Part shown: piece after piece, positions 40,728 through 51,668 of the stretch
Layout of the letters: every line of letters starts with the position of its first letter
Numbering within the stretch: the stretch's first letter is position 1
Origin: Diploptera punctata
Taxonomy: Eukaryota; Arthropoda; Insecta; Blattodea; Blaberidae
Length of the DNA stretch: 64,000 nucleotides
Direction: 5' to 3'
NCBI GenBank assembly: GCA_030220185.1
Contig: JASPKZ010001281.1
Coordinates: 1-64,000, forward strand
Notes under the pieces: generated by a model
The model's database searches: none
Told to the model about the DNA's origin: nothing
Seen by the model: only the letters and a program-made list of their open reading frames with translations
Position numbers and translations under genes: made by a program

Positions 40728-41172
40728 AAACATCACAAACTGTATATTATAACCAAAATTATAGGTTTTTAATTTATTTTTTAGTAAACAACTCGGTAAA
40801 ATCATTATTTAAAAACACAATTATAGAACACAGAATTATCTAAAAGAACTCGGTAATATAATTATTTAAAAACACAATTATTGAACACACAATTGTCAAA
40901 TTTGTATTTCGTCTATAACTTAATTTGAAGCACAGCCAAATCTTGTTTCTGCCATTTTGAACATTCAAATATGGCGGCTTTACTGTTGACTCAGTTACTG
41001 CAAAATAATGGTCAGACCTGTTCAGTATATTAAATAGGAGGAGCTTTCTTTAATATGGTAATTATAACACTGATAAATATTTCGTGAAACACTACTCTGA
41101 TTGGTTGTAAAACAGAAATCATTGAAACGTGATTGGTCATTGACTCCAATTTGGGGCATGAGTTAAATAGTC
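40728..41172 (+). repeat. Repeat G, tandem copy 1, right part
   Basis: Continues copy 1 after the LTR element: AACTGTATATTATAACC, AACACAATTATTGAACACAC (a short internal duplication at 40800-40895), GATTGGTCATTGACTCC and terminal GAGTTAAATAGTCATAA. Confidence 0.8.
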
Positions 41173-41796
41173 ATAAGGAATGCCACAAGTGATTTCCAAA
41201 TTATCGATAAATTCACGACTCACGAAGTGAGGAGTGAATTTTTCTAGAGAATTTGGAAATCAAGAGTGGCGTTTGTTAGGACTATTTAACGAATAAAATT
41301 AAACAGTTTACTCACAAATCATTGTTTAACTATAGTTATTTTAAAATATTTATATTTTAATGTAAACGGCGATGTTTGAAAACAAATCATAAATGTGAGG
41401 TTATGTTCATTCTCTGCACCTTGATCATATTATTTATTGCCAAATAAGATCGAAATATTGTAAGAGTGCACCCAAGTGGAGAAATAATAAACACATCGAA
41501 CTATATATCATAATCAACATTACGGGTTATTCATTTATTTTTTTAGTAAACAACTCAGTAAAATCAAGGAATATTTTCATTATTTGCTATATTCAATGTA
41601 TTTGTGGAGAAAAATAATGCTTTGACCTGCTGAGAACATTAAAAAGGAGGAGCTTTCTTTATCACAATAGCAGGAGCTGATAAAGAGAAACTCGATAAAA
41701 GAACGAGTGAAACACGACTGTGATTGATTGTAAATCAAAAATCATTGTGTACCGTGATTGGTCATTGACTCCCATTTGGGGCATGAGTTAAATAGT
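41173..41796 (+). repeat. Repeat G, tandem copy 2
   Basis: Palindrome 41179-41273, then GGACTATTTAACGAATAAAA, body, and GTGATTGGTCATTGACTCCC near 41755, ending GAGTTAAATAGTCATAA. Same direction as copy 1. Confidence 0.85.
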
Positions 41797-42435
41797 CATA
41801 AATAATATCACGAACGATTTCCAAATCATCGTCACTTCGTGACTCGTGAATTTATCTAGAGGAATTGGAAATCGATAGTGGAATTTGTTATGACTATTTA
41901 ACGAATAAAATTTAAGCTGTTTACTCAGAAATTATTATTTAAAATATAGTTAACGGTATTTGAACATATTTATATATTTAGTGTAAACGGCGATGTCTGA
42001 AAACAAATCAGAAATGTGAGGTTATGAATATTCACTGCAACTTGATCATATATTTATTATTGCCAAATAGCATCGCATAATTGTAAGAATGTACCCTCGA
42101 GGAAAAATAATGAAACCACATCAAACTGTATATTATAGGCCCTAATAAACATTATGAGGTTATTGCTTATGTTTTTAGTAAAACAAACGCCGTTAAATCA
42201 CGAAAGTCTGTTCATTATTGCTATGTTCAATGTATTTGTTGGAGAAAAATAATACTCTGAGCTGTTTAGAAAATCTAAAAAGGAGGAGATTTCGTTATCA
42301 CAAAACAGGATCTGATAACGAGTAATCGATAAAGAACGAACCGAAACACTACTGTCATTGATGTAAAACAAAATTCATTGAAATGTGGTTGGTCATTGAC
42401 TAACCTTTTAGGGCATGAGTAAATAGTTCTAATAA
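41797..42435 (+). repeat. Repeat G, tandem copy 3
   Basis: Palindrome 41804-41888 in shortened form, TTATGACTATTTAACGAATA, body, and ending GGGCATGAGTAAATAGTTC. The third head-to-tail unit; the sequence after it is unrelated. Confidence 0.82.
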
Positions 42436-42539
42436 TATTTAAAAGTATTTTAAATTATCGGCCTGCATTCTGATATTTTCCTAGTATCTCAGGGGTATCC
42501 TTTCGATTACCAATTACCTTAACTTTTTTCTCTAATGAA

Positions 42540-42958
42540 TATACTAATTCACTGGCATTACCGAACCCGTAGGTTCATTTCTACTCGGACATAAGCTCTC
42601 TACACATCCCTATACTAAGCTATTTTTTTACCAATCAGGGCCTGTTATCAGGCCTGTATACTTCCTCAAAATCATGGTTAATGTTACTCTTCCATCTCAT
42701 TCTTGGTCTACCAATTGAGAGCTTTCCTTCTAGTTTTCCTACAAGAAGTTTCCATGCCATTCTTTCATTCCATATTCGTGGAACATTGTCCTGCCCATCG
42801 CAGTCTACGAGATTTAACTGTTCTTATTAATATCTTGTTTCCTATAAATGTTATGCAACTCACTGCTATATATAGTCTTTTCCATTCACCTGTCTGTTCA
42901 TCTCTCTTTGGTCCAAAAAATGTTTCTAGAACTCTATTCCCAAATACTTGTAATTTCC
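42540..42958 (-). pseudogene. LINE-P 3' region (host), outer part
   Basis: Minus strand with VFGNRVLETFFGPKRDEQTG, RTVKSRRLRWAGQ and a decayed GRPRMRWKS. The 3' end is at 42545. A ~17-bp local duplication (CAGGGCCTGTTATCAGGCCTG) is near 42640. It is split by SINE B at 42959. Confidence 0.82.
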
Positions 42959-43276
42959 ACCGCTGAGGTCCCAAGATCGAGTCTCGGCCACTTCATGTGT
43001 GTTTCGTGGTGGAAGAAACGGAGCTTGGGCTGGTTTTCCTCGGGGTTTTCTCCCGTTTTCCCCTGCCACAAATTAATTCCACCATTTCTCCATACTCTCA
43101 TCCATTTAGTTTCATTTCTTTCATCTGTCACTTGTTGGTGCACTTGTTGATGCGTCAGATGTGTTTGGCTGGCACCCTTGTCATTCACAGATCTCTATAT
43201 AAGGGACTTCATCCCATTGCATCCCTTGACCTGACCTTGAGTTAGACACGAGTTGAGTATATTATATTATTATTTT
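42959..43276 (+). mobile_element. SINE B nested in LINE-P
   Basis: It starts inside the head (ACCGCTGAGGTCCCAAGATC) and ends GACACGAGTTGAGTATATTA plus an ATT tail. Imperfect target duplication ACTTGTAATTTCC (42946-42958) / ACTGGTAATTCCC (43277-43289). LINE-P reading continues on both sides. Confidence 0.87.
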
Positions 43277-43289
43277 ACTGGTAATTCCC

Positions 43290-43506
43290 TTTCCTCCCTT
43301 AAAATAAGAGTCCGTGTTTCGCATTCATATAATATAACTAGGAGAATAACAATTTTATTCATTTTCAATTTACCTTTTTTTTTAAGATTTGGGACGACAA
43401 GAGTCCCTGATATGCATAATAGCATGCATTTACAGAATTGAGCCTATGTTTGATTTTTTTTTGTGCATCTCATTTCTATTTGTAATTATTGTTACTAAGT
43501 ATTTCA
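43290..43506 (-). pseudogene. LINE-P host, middle part
   Basis: Continues the minus-strand LINE-P upstream in its own sense (ILGYMNAKHGLLF-like decay of VILYGCETWTL) to the EFKYLG codons, where a plus-strand LINE-P is inserted. Confidence 0.78.
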
Positions 43507-43792
43507 GATATAATAAGAAACAGATAAGACTCGGAGACTGCGATGGGCAGGACATATTGCACGTATGGGGAATTTAAGGCATGCATGGAAGCTTCTTGTA
43601 GGAAAGGCGGAGGGAAAACGCCCAGTTGGTAGACCAAGAATGAGATGGGAGAATAACATTAACTATGATTTGAGGGTAATAGATTATACAGGAAATGATT
43701 GTAAAACATTAGCTCAGGATAGGTATGTATGGAGAGCTTATGTCCGCGCGGCCATGAACCGGCGGGTTCGATAGTGCCAGTGAGTAAGTAAG
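43507..43792 (+). pseudogene. LINE-P inserted antisense into LINE-P
   Basis: A 286-bp 5'-truncated copy: RRLRWAGHIARMGN-like, RHAWKLLVGKAEGKRPVGRP, RMRWENNINYDL, AMNRRVR, then the AGTGAGTAAGTAAG tail. Target duplication TTACTAAGTATTTCA (43492-43506) / TTCCTAAGTATTTGA (43793-43807). It is much better preserved than its host. Confidence 0.93.
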
Positions 43793-43822
43793 TTCCTAAG
43801 TATTTGAATTCAGCCACTTAGG
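43793..43822 (-). pseudogene. LINE-P host, inner remnant
   Basis: TTCCTAAGTATTTGAATTCA then GCCACTTA, the minus-strand EVAEFKYLG codons. The host is truncated right after. Confidence 0.75.
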
Positions 43823-44089
43823 GATATTTTTTCTCTACACATATAATCTGAAACGGGATTCAGAGTCACATATAGATAATTTGAGAATTCATTTCAGTTG
43901 AGAAACAGATAAATCCGGTTAAGAAAATTAAAAGTAAAACAGTGTTATTGCGTCATTCTAATCGCGCTACTCCGTCTAATGTAATATACGTACTAGCTAG
44001 TAAAGTGAATAATTTCAATCGGATTTCGCTCAAAGGGCTGTCATGTCAAGGGGGGAGTGATTAATGGCATATTCCATTGTCATGCCCTA

Positions 44090-44365
44090 GCCTCTCCTAT
44101 GTCTGGAGTTAATAGACCAAGTTCATTTTAGTTGCCTTATTCGCCAAAAGATCTTCAACACACCGACTCAATGGGACACCTAGCAGGCAATTAAGGTATT
44201 ACTAGTATGTTCGAGACTCGGGACCCATAACTTAAAGTCCCTCCGGAAGACTTTCTCCTTGAATTTTTCCATCCTAAAAAAAATTAACGACCGCGGCCGA
44301 GTTTGAACCCGCGACCCTTGGGACTAGAGGCAAGGAGCATAACCATTAGTCCACGGCGGCCGACC
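44090..44365 (-). mobile_element. SINE D
   Basis: Minus-strand copy: head at the right (GGCCGCCGTGGACTAATGG in sense, B box GGTTCAAACTC), body and 3' part to about 44090 (AATGGCATATTCCATTGTC lies just left of it). Confidence 0.82.
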
Positions 44366-44384
44366 TGTCATATAACAGATTATA

Positions 44385-46412
44385 AAAATATTTTTTTTGC
44401 GCGATAGTGCATTTTGTCGTACTTACAGCAATGGCGATTATGATTGAAAATTCAACTTCCTACATTTCGGGGTTGCCAACCTAAATAACTATACTGTAAT
44501 ATTACATATTACAAATCTCGTGTGGGAAGTAAAACCCCCTGGGGGTCCGTTTATCGGGCCCCAGCTGTGCTCACAACAGCAACAGGGCGCGTCCCCGGGC
44601 GGCGGATAGGGGAACGGTCGGTGGTTTGCTTGCACTCCTCCCGGCTAGGTCCAGACCGGACCCGCGGGCCATTTGTGAGGTCGTCAGGACTCGAGCGACC
44701 TGATGCACTACATAGCTCGTGCTGCGCCCACTTCAGCAGCAAATCGCGTCCCCTCGGTGGCGTAGTGGGGAAACGGTCGGTGGATCTGCTAGTCAGTCCT
44801 CCCTTCCAAGTCCGATGGACTCGCGGACCATAAGTGGGGTCACAGGAGACGAGCGCCCTGTTGTACTAAAGCTCAAATGCCCCGGCCCACAACTGGGGCA
44901 GCGGCCGTCGTGGCGAGGCGGTAGGAGATTGTGGAGATCAGCAGCTCCCTTCTCTTGGTTTATCCCGAGGACCTTTGTGGGGGCACCATGGGCGATGAGC
45001 TCCCTGGATGCCTACATTGCTCAGTGGGCTGACTCACAGCAGCGGCACGACTAGGCTTAGTCTTGCGAACGGGCTGGTTGGGACAATTCCGGGCGTAATG
45101 CTGGGAATTACCACCAGGTCGATAAGCTCGGGAAAGGAGTAAGCGCGGTCTTCAGGATCTCGGACTTAGCGCTGACTCTGGAACCGAGTGACCCAAGGAC
45201 AATCTGTGAGGTCGTCAGGAGTTGAGCGACCTGACGTACTATAGCTCAGGCTGGACCCACTTCAGCAACCAAACACGTCCCCAGCTGGTGCACTGGGGGA
45301 AAGATCGGTGGATCTGCTAGACAGTCCTCCCGGTTAAGTCCAAGGGACTCGTGAACCATTAGTGGGGTCGGCAAGAGTTGAGCGCCTTGTCGTACTAGTT
45401 GCTCATCTGTTGGATCTTGCGAGCTCCGTGCTGGCCCACAACAGCTGCAGAAGGCGTCCCTGGGGGCACACCAGGGCTCGGCTCGGACCAGTCCAGCGGG
45501 GAGCTACTGTACTGGTTCCTGCTTGGCCTACGGGCCCGTCGACAAACTGTGGGGTCGCCAGGAGATGAGCACCTGGATGTACTAAAAGTCTCACACTGTT
45601 GGGCTTGTAGCTCTGGCCGGTCTCACAACGGCTGCAGGACACGTCCCTGGAGGCAGAACAGGGGAATGGTCGGTGGATCTGACGACAGCAGTCCTCCCGG
45701 CTAGGCTCATGGAGCCCGTGGACCAACTGTGGGGTCATCAGGATTGAGCGACCTGATGTACTATGTAGCTCAGCAATTGCCCAGAACTGCGAACTCCAAC
45801 ACTCTCTCCCAGGGGTGTTGGTTTAAAGACCGAGAACTTGAATGTGGACGCGAAGTTAGGATAGGGAGGACTAGAACTAGGACTTGGGAGTATGGTCATG
45901 ACGACCGAGGTATCCCAAGGGGTGGACGGCAGGGCCTAGATGTGGGAAGTAAAACCACTGCCCTTTATGTATATTACGTACAATATATATACAAAAATAT
46001 ATCCAAAATGTAGTGTTAATATACATTATACGAAACAAATCACTGCATTTTAAATTAACTAAACTTTATTTGAAACAATATAAAACAATAAATACATACT
46101 TGCCGCCATTTCATGACTGATTGGTGTCACGGTCTGCTGTATTCTCAACTAATAATCTTTGCCCACGCTGTTAACGGTAGGCAGTTGTCACTTATGAACG
46201 GAAATATTTCCAAAAAAGATGTATGTTTTTACTATTATTTATTATTTTGAAAACACCATCACGCAAAAAATAATGTACAACGCACATTTATGAAGTGTTT
46301 AATAGAATTTCGTAAATTAAAAACCGAGCCATAGCTAGGTTTTTATACATTTCCTCGCTTCTGTAAAAACCACTTTCCAACCTCGCATCGTAATATTTTA
46401 TTCCTTTGTTAT
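44385..46412 (-). repeat. Repeat E copy split by GC-rich insert
   Basis: 44385-44536 and 45941-46412 together make one minus-strand E unit: right TIR TTTTTTTGCGCGATAGTGC at the left end, ACTTCCTACATTTCGGGGTT, then CCGCCATTT, left TIR CACCATCACGCAAAAAATAA near 46250, and the hairpin at 46300-46400. Confidence 0.85.
44537..45940. repeat. GC-rich satellite-like insert with 16-bp target duplication
   Basis: A 1404-bp block far richer in GC than everything around it, flanked by TGTGGGAAGTAAAACC at 44521-44536 and 45941-45956. The E copy at 15.7 kb shows the uninterrupted site. Inside, diverged units of roughly 160-185 bp recur: GGTGGATCTGCTAG at 44778 and 45307, a variant at 45672, and GAGGTCGTCAGGA..TGAGCGACCTGA at 44677 and 45208 with related copies elsewhere. 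Long open frames on both strands are a by-product of GC richness. No domain recognised. Confidence 0.88.
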
Positions 46413-47194
46413 TTACGTAAGTAGACAGTAATAAAGTGATGGAAATAGTTCGGATTATTGGATTGATTAAATAAATCCACAGCCATGACTTTTCAGTTTT
46501 ATAGTTGTAAAGAATTCAATAAAGATCATGATATTGTAGAAGTGGTTTAAATCTTTTCTGAGATTTTATGAATACGCTAATAAAGTGTTGTTATGTGAGG
46601 TGACTTCAGAATTGATAAAACAGTAAAAATAATATGGTATAATTTATTGTCCTATTAATAGTTTTATTTTGCAACCCAAAAATGCCATGAAGTTATATTT
46701 TCTTCACACATCTTAGTGGCAAGAATATGAGGTTGAAAAATTCAATGCGATCATAAAGTTTATACATCTCCTTCCATAAATACGTCACTTTTCCAATAAA
46801 AGGGTATTTTTATTTTTAAAAAGTTATGAATGCGAATCCCCATCATTTCATAAAGTGTTGAGTAATTTAACTAAATTGTATTTTTGGTTGGCAATCTTTT
46901 ATGGTTCCTTGGAGACGGTATTTTATGAACTTCTTTTATTATTTTGTGCTTTTATCACTGTTTTTTGTTTCATTCATATTTTTGACGCTTCAATATTATT
47001 TATCGTCATCAAATTTATTTATTTATGATATTATTATATGGCGAATATAGTGAAATAGGCCCTGTTAATGATATTGAAATCCAGCATTTGCCTTGACGGT
47101 AACCGATGTTTAAGATCTTTGTACAAAATTATACAATCTAAATATATCTATGAACATTAAAGTAATAATATAGTATGTAACAATTATTAAACCT
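46413..47194. other. No gene seen
   Basis: AT-rich sequence with no recurring motif. Confidence 0.45.
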
Positions 47195-47640
47195 GTTAAT
47201 GTATGACAGTGAATCCTGGACCATATCACAAAGAACTACCACAAGACTTGCCATCTGGGAGAGAACGATCTTAAGGAAAATATATGGTCCAATTAAGGAT
47301 AAGGGTACCTAGAGAATAAGAACTAACCAGGAAATATATTACCTATATAAAGATAATGATATAGTTATAGATATTAAAGTTAGACGTATCGAATGGTTGG
47401 CCTATATTTGCAGAATGAACGAGACACGTTTACCCAGGATGATATCAAACGCTAAGCTGAATGGAAGGGGAAAAGTTGGGAGGCCTAGGTTACGATGGAT
47501 GGACGATGTACAGGCGGACCTACGGAAGATTGGCAAAACAAATTGGAGAAATAAGGCCACTGACCAAAGAGAATGGATGGTTGTGACGAGGAAGGATAAG
47601 GTCAAACTAAAAGGACCATCAAGCCAATGATGATTTGCCT
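47195..47640 (+). pseudogene. LINE-S ORF2 C-terminal fragment
   Basis: Decayed YHKELPQDL-type upstream part, then an open stretch from 47397: GRGKVGRPRLRWMDDVQADL, RKIGKTNWRNKATDQREW and VKLKGPSSQ. The DLR..KAxDREEW..KALRGP pattern marks the end of a further LINE family common in insects. No RT domain is attached. Confidence 0.75.
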
Positions 47641-47959
47641 TGACGACTGCAGAACACTAAGAAAGACTTCAGTCAGATTGGTCGGTACAATCTTTGAACT
47701 CGGAACCTCCCGAATTCAAACGCTCGTGTCGACAAAACCACTAAGGGTTTTTCACGGTTTTCGTCAGTCATAAAAGTCGGAATTTCATTACAAGGTCATT
47801 TAATGATGTTCGCTTTTTAAAAAAATATAATTAAAACTTATATGAAAATTTAAATTTTTACACCAATTCACATAATATACCTAACTAATATACATACAAA
47901 TCATAAAAATTATGCATATTTAAATAGACAAGAGAAATATACAGTGAAGTAGAAAACAA

Positions 47960-48990
47960 TCTCACAAATGGAATGGCTAAATTATTTTAAAAATAGTAAT
48001 GAAGAAGATTCTATAGATTTAATTACAATACATGAACTAATCGATTCCATAATAGAAATTAAAAATAAAATATCCAGGGACAGATAACATATATAGGCCT
48101 ACGCATCATATACATTTATAAAGAGATTTCTAAACTTTATTAAAGTCTTTGGTTAAGTGGATATGTAGCCGAAGAATGGAATGAAGTACTAATATACCGT
48201 ATATATAAAAAGGGACATAAATATCAATGTCCAAATTATAGAGGAATAAATCTCCTAAACTCATCCTATAAATTATATGCTAAAATAATCCAAAAAGATT
48301 AATACCTGTTGCTGAAACAATTATATCAGAGGCACAACATGGATTCAGTAAAGGCAGATCTTGCTCAGATTGCATATTTGCACTAACGCAAATAACAGAG
48401 AAACAGAGAAGAGAAAAGAATTCAGATTACCAACTTACAGGCCATATATGTATGGATTTTGAGAAAGCCTTTGATAGAGTGAAAATAAAAGTACTATGGG
48501 GTATATTAAAATATATTGGAATACCAATAGATCTAAATACAGTAATCCAGTCAGTGTATAGGAATAAGAAAATAGGAATAAAAACCTTAATCATTGAAAA
48601 TAAATCAGCAATCATCAATCAACGAGTAAGAGAAGGGTGCCCCTTTTCACCCATTCCTTTTAATGTTTATATTACAATATATTTAGAAAATGTTAACGAT
48701 TTTACAGAATACTTTAATTATTAATATTGTAAATTTTACCACATTGATTTTTTCTGATGAGCAGATAATCATAGGAAGATCATAGAATGAAATATAAAAG
48801 GCAGTATATACCTTAATCCAGGTTGCTGATAAAATTATGGGATGAAAATATGAACGGATAAAACTAAAGTAATGACTTTTCAGGGGACGCAACCCACAAG
48901 AGAAAGAAATGTTATCTATGGGAATTTAATTGAACAAAAAAAAACAAGTTTGAATTTTAGGATATAATATAGGTTAGAGGAAAACGAATA
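47960..48990 (+). pseudogene. LINE RT-domain remnant
   Basis: Contains HGFSKGRSCSDCIFALTQI in frame fragments, then the clearest part: CMDFEKAFDRVKIKVLWGIL (palm motif A), IGIPIDLNTVIQSVYRNKK and VREGCPFSPIPFNVYI (normally RQGCPLSPTLFN). The YADD box is lost in decayed sequence near 48760. It belongs to a LINE whose RT type matches the fragment at 53.6 kb (VRQGCTMSSTLFNIYI). A hairpin element interrupts it at 48996. Confidence 0.75.
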
Positions 48991-48995
48991 ACGTG

Positions 48996-49318
48996 TATAA
49001 GATAAAAGTAAAACATTAAAATGTACCTGTTGGCAGGTGCCGTCGTCCTCAACTTTGTTAAAATGATGTATATATAATATTAACTGGAGGCCTTTCGGAA
49101 GTTAACTTCCATCATCAGTTGCTGCTACAGACACTTGGGAGTCTACATCGTCGTAAACAACAAAAAATAGTAGCAGAAGCTCATCCTGATGTTGATATGA
49201 TGATAGACGTTAACTTCCGAAAGGCCTCCAGTTAATATTTTATATACATAATTTTAACAAAGTTGAGGGCGACGGCATCTGCCAACAGATATATTTTAAT
49301 TTTTAACTTTTGTCTTAT
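48996..49318. repeat. Hairpin element (arms ~111 bp) in LINE debris
   Basis: Arms 48996-49106 and 49207-49318 are inverted copies, e.g. GGAGGCCTTTCGGAAGTTAA and its complement, and TGTTGGCAGGTGCCGTCGTC against GGCGACGGCATCTGCCAACA. The ~100-bp loop contains GACACTTGGGAGTCTACATC. No coding capacity. Likely a foldback/MITE. Confidence 0.85.
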
Positions 49319-49429
49319 GACTATTCACCTCAAAGGAATTTGATATGAATGTTATTAATATTGATAACGTTTAATTGAAATGAAATAAATTTCGACACTT
49401 CTGCGGAACAATACAGAGAACATTGAAAT

Positions 49430-49800
49430 ATAAAGCATAAAATATACATTACTGAAATTCTATAAAGAAATTGCATTGCCACTGCTTCTATACGGTAGTG
49501 AGAACTCGACATTGACTGCATATAGAGACTTCAGAAATTATATTTATTCGAATTGTGGCAGATTGTACGTTGTTAGATCCTAGGAGGAACGTAGACATCA
49601 GAAATTAACTGAATATACAACCAATTTTGATAAATGTAGGACTCATTGAAGAGATCGTGTTGAACGCATGTCACCAACTAGAATAGCAAAAGCCGTCCTG
49701 AACTATAATCCTATAGGAAAAAGAACTGTTACCTGACCAATGAAGAGATGACGTGACTAGTTTTAAGATGGAACAGGCCAAAAGGCCTAGACCTTGAGGT
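49430..49800 (+). pseudogene. LINE C-terminal remnant
   Basis: LKFYKEIALPLLLYGSENST starts it; then heavily decayed sequence ends with GGAACAGGCCAAAAGGCC and a GAT-rich tail. The LPLLLYGSENW segment is as in LINE-Q. It may be the other side of the 47960-48990 fragment. Confidence 0.6.
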
Positions 49801-49804
49801 CGAT

Positions 49805-50240
49805 TATGATGATGACTAAGTCACTGACACTATAGAATCCGCAGGTTCATGGCCACGCGACAAAATCTCTCCTTATATTCCTATCATGAGATACTATTTT
49901 ATAATAATTCCCTGTATAATTTACGTCCCTCAAATCACCGTTATCCTATAAAGAATTTACATGTCCCTCTGTCATTCCTCATAAATGCCACATGTCCTGT
50001 TCATCGCAGTCTAAGAGACATCTGTTTTCCCATGAAGATAATGTAGCTCAATATTTCGTAGTCATCTCCAATTACAGGTCTGATCACTTCTGTTTGGTCC
50101 AAACATTTTCCTAAGGAATTTATTCCCAAATATTCTTGATCTTTTCTCCTCCCTTAAAGTAATAGACCATGTTCCTCATCCATATTAGTGGATCAATAAC
50201 GATTTTGTATATTTTAATTTGTCACATATGTAAAGAGTGA
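49805..50240 (-). pseudogene. LINE-P 3' fragment
   Basis: Minus-strand LINE-P from its 3' end (CACTGACACTATAGAATCCG on plus) through decayed GRP and HVARM-region codons to the KVFENK/LYGCETW region. Several deletions, including one removing the GRPRMRW codons. Confidence 0.75.
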
Positions 50241-50299
50241 AAGTATATTTACTGATCGTAGAACATTCATTTTTTTTCCATTTTCAAGTATTTATGAAT

Positions 50300-50610
50300 A
50301 GGCCGCGGTGGACTAGTGGTTATGCTCCTTGCCTCAGGTCCCGAGGGTCGCGGGTTCAAACCCGGCCGGGGTCGATGGATTTTTTTTAGGATGGAAAAAT
50401 CCAAGGAGCAAGTCCTCCGGGAGGGACTTTAAGCCGTGGGTCCCGAGTCTGAAGATTTTCAGGCTCGTAAAAAATCCTTAAGCCTGAATGAAAAGGCCTC
50501 TAAGCAAAATTTACCGAATTTTCCCGTCCTAGTACTGCCTTGGTTTCCTAGATGTCAGTATGAGGCGGAACGTTGACCACGGATCACTGAAAAATGGCAT
50601 CTATACGAAA
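50300..50610 (+). mobile_element. SINE D (best copy)
   Basis: Head GGCCGCGGTGGACTAGTGG, B box GGGTTCAAACCC, body with AAAATCCAAGGAGCAAGTCC. It runs into CTAGATGTCAGTATGAGGCG. The part after ~50520 matches the 3' part of the other SINE D copies. Confidence 0.85.
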
Positions 50611-50990
50611 ACAAGTGTAACTAAATTAGTATGGTTCAAATTCTTCCCTGTAGGGGGGAGCGCCTAAATCTTTGTTAAGGAAAACATGGGCTTACAAGAT
50701 ACAAGACAAGAAATATTTATGAATTAATGCAAACTTGAATAAAATGTGAACCAAACTTAAATAAAATGGTTTAATAAAATATTTGTAATTGTAATGGTAG
50801 AAGTGGCAATTTTGGTGGTACTAGTAATAGTGTAGTAGACGTAGTGCAGTTTATTAAAATATTGTTTTCTCAAAAAAAATACAAATATAAGCCTATATTT
50901 AATAATAACAGTGTCAAAGCCATTCGTGTTCTACGATTAAAGACTAGTATACTGTGTATGTATACACAGATAATATACATTTACACACAC

Positions 50991-50993
<3 letters not shown>
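50611..50993. other. No gene seen
   Basis: AT-rich spacer before the TA microsatellite. Confidence 0.4.

Positions 50994-51042
<49 letters not shown>
50994..51042. repeat. (TA)n microsatellite
   Basis: Perfect dinucleotide repeat. Confidence 0.9.
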
Positions 51043-51049
<7 letters not shown>

Positions 51050-51056
51050 GAATGTA

Positions 51057-51344
51057 CGGTTCGATTCAGGGTCGGGACAGGCTCCTGGGTGAGGTTTTTT
51101 TCGGGGGTTTTCTTCATCTGTAAGATAAATGTCAGGTAGCTCAGTGCCCAACGGTCTTCGAAAATCATCCGGCCATCATCATCATCTTTATCAATACCAT
51201 CATCGCCATCCTTCACCTGTGTGGAAAGCTATGGGAAGCTACCACACCTATAATTCCCTAGTAAAGCTGCAAAGCATATAGCATGAACATGCTATGATTG
51301 CAGTGAAAAACCTTCCCTCGGGCAGAATTACTATGGATGGATGG
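51057..51344 (+). mobile_element. SINE A1, head-truncated
   Basis: Begins at the B box (CGGTTCGATTCAGGGTCGGG) and ends CTATGGATGGATGG with a full A1 tail, right after a TA microsatellite. Confidence 0.85.
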
Positions 51345-51516
51345 ATATAAAGGTATAACATTTTTCTACCCCTCCTCTCTCATTAATGGCCCTCCCTATG
51401 TAATATGTCATTGCAATGTGAGTGTGGTTCGTGAAAATAAAATGTATTCAATAAAAGAAGCATAAAAGAACATATACTCACGCAGACTCCCACATACATA
51501 CACACATACATACATA

Positions 51517-51520
<4 letters not shown>

Positions 51521-51550
<30 letters not shown>
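51521..51550. repeat. (TA)n microsatellite
   Basis: Dinucleotide repeat about 120 bp before the tRNA-like sequence. Confidence 0.9.
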
Positions 51551-51555
<5 letters not shown>

Positions 51556-51668
51556 TGGCTTAACTGTTATGTTAGCCACCAGATGTCAGTTGGAACAAAT
51601 TTCCGCTACCTCTTGTGTGAATTGAGAATACTACATGTATAAGAACATTGTATGTTTGTGTTGGAATT

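Noticed and set aside
44521..45738. Several overlapping 60-110-codon open frames on both strands
   Set aside because: They lie inside the GC-rich satellite-like block, overlap each other on opposite strands, and have no domain. GC-rich repeats have few stop codons.
47640..47770. Possible tRNA-like head on the minus strand
   Set aside because: Some B-box resemblance (GAACTCGGAAC) but no A box or stems could be paired.
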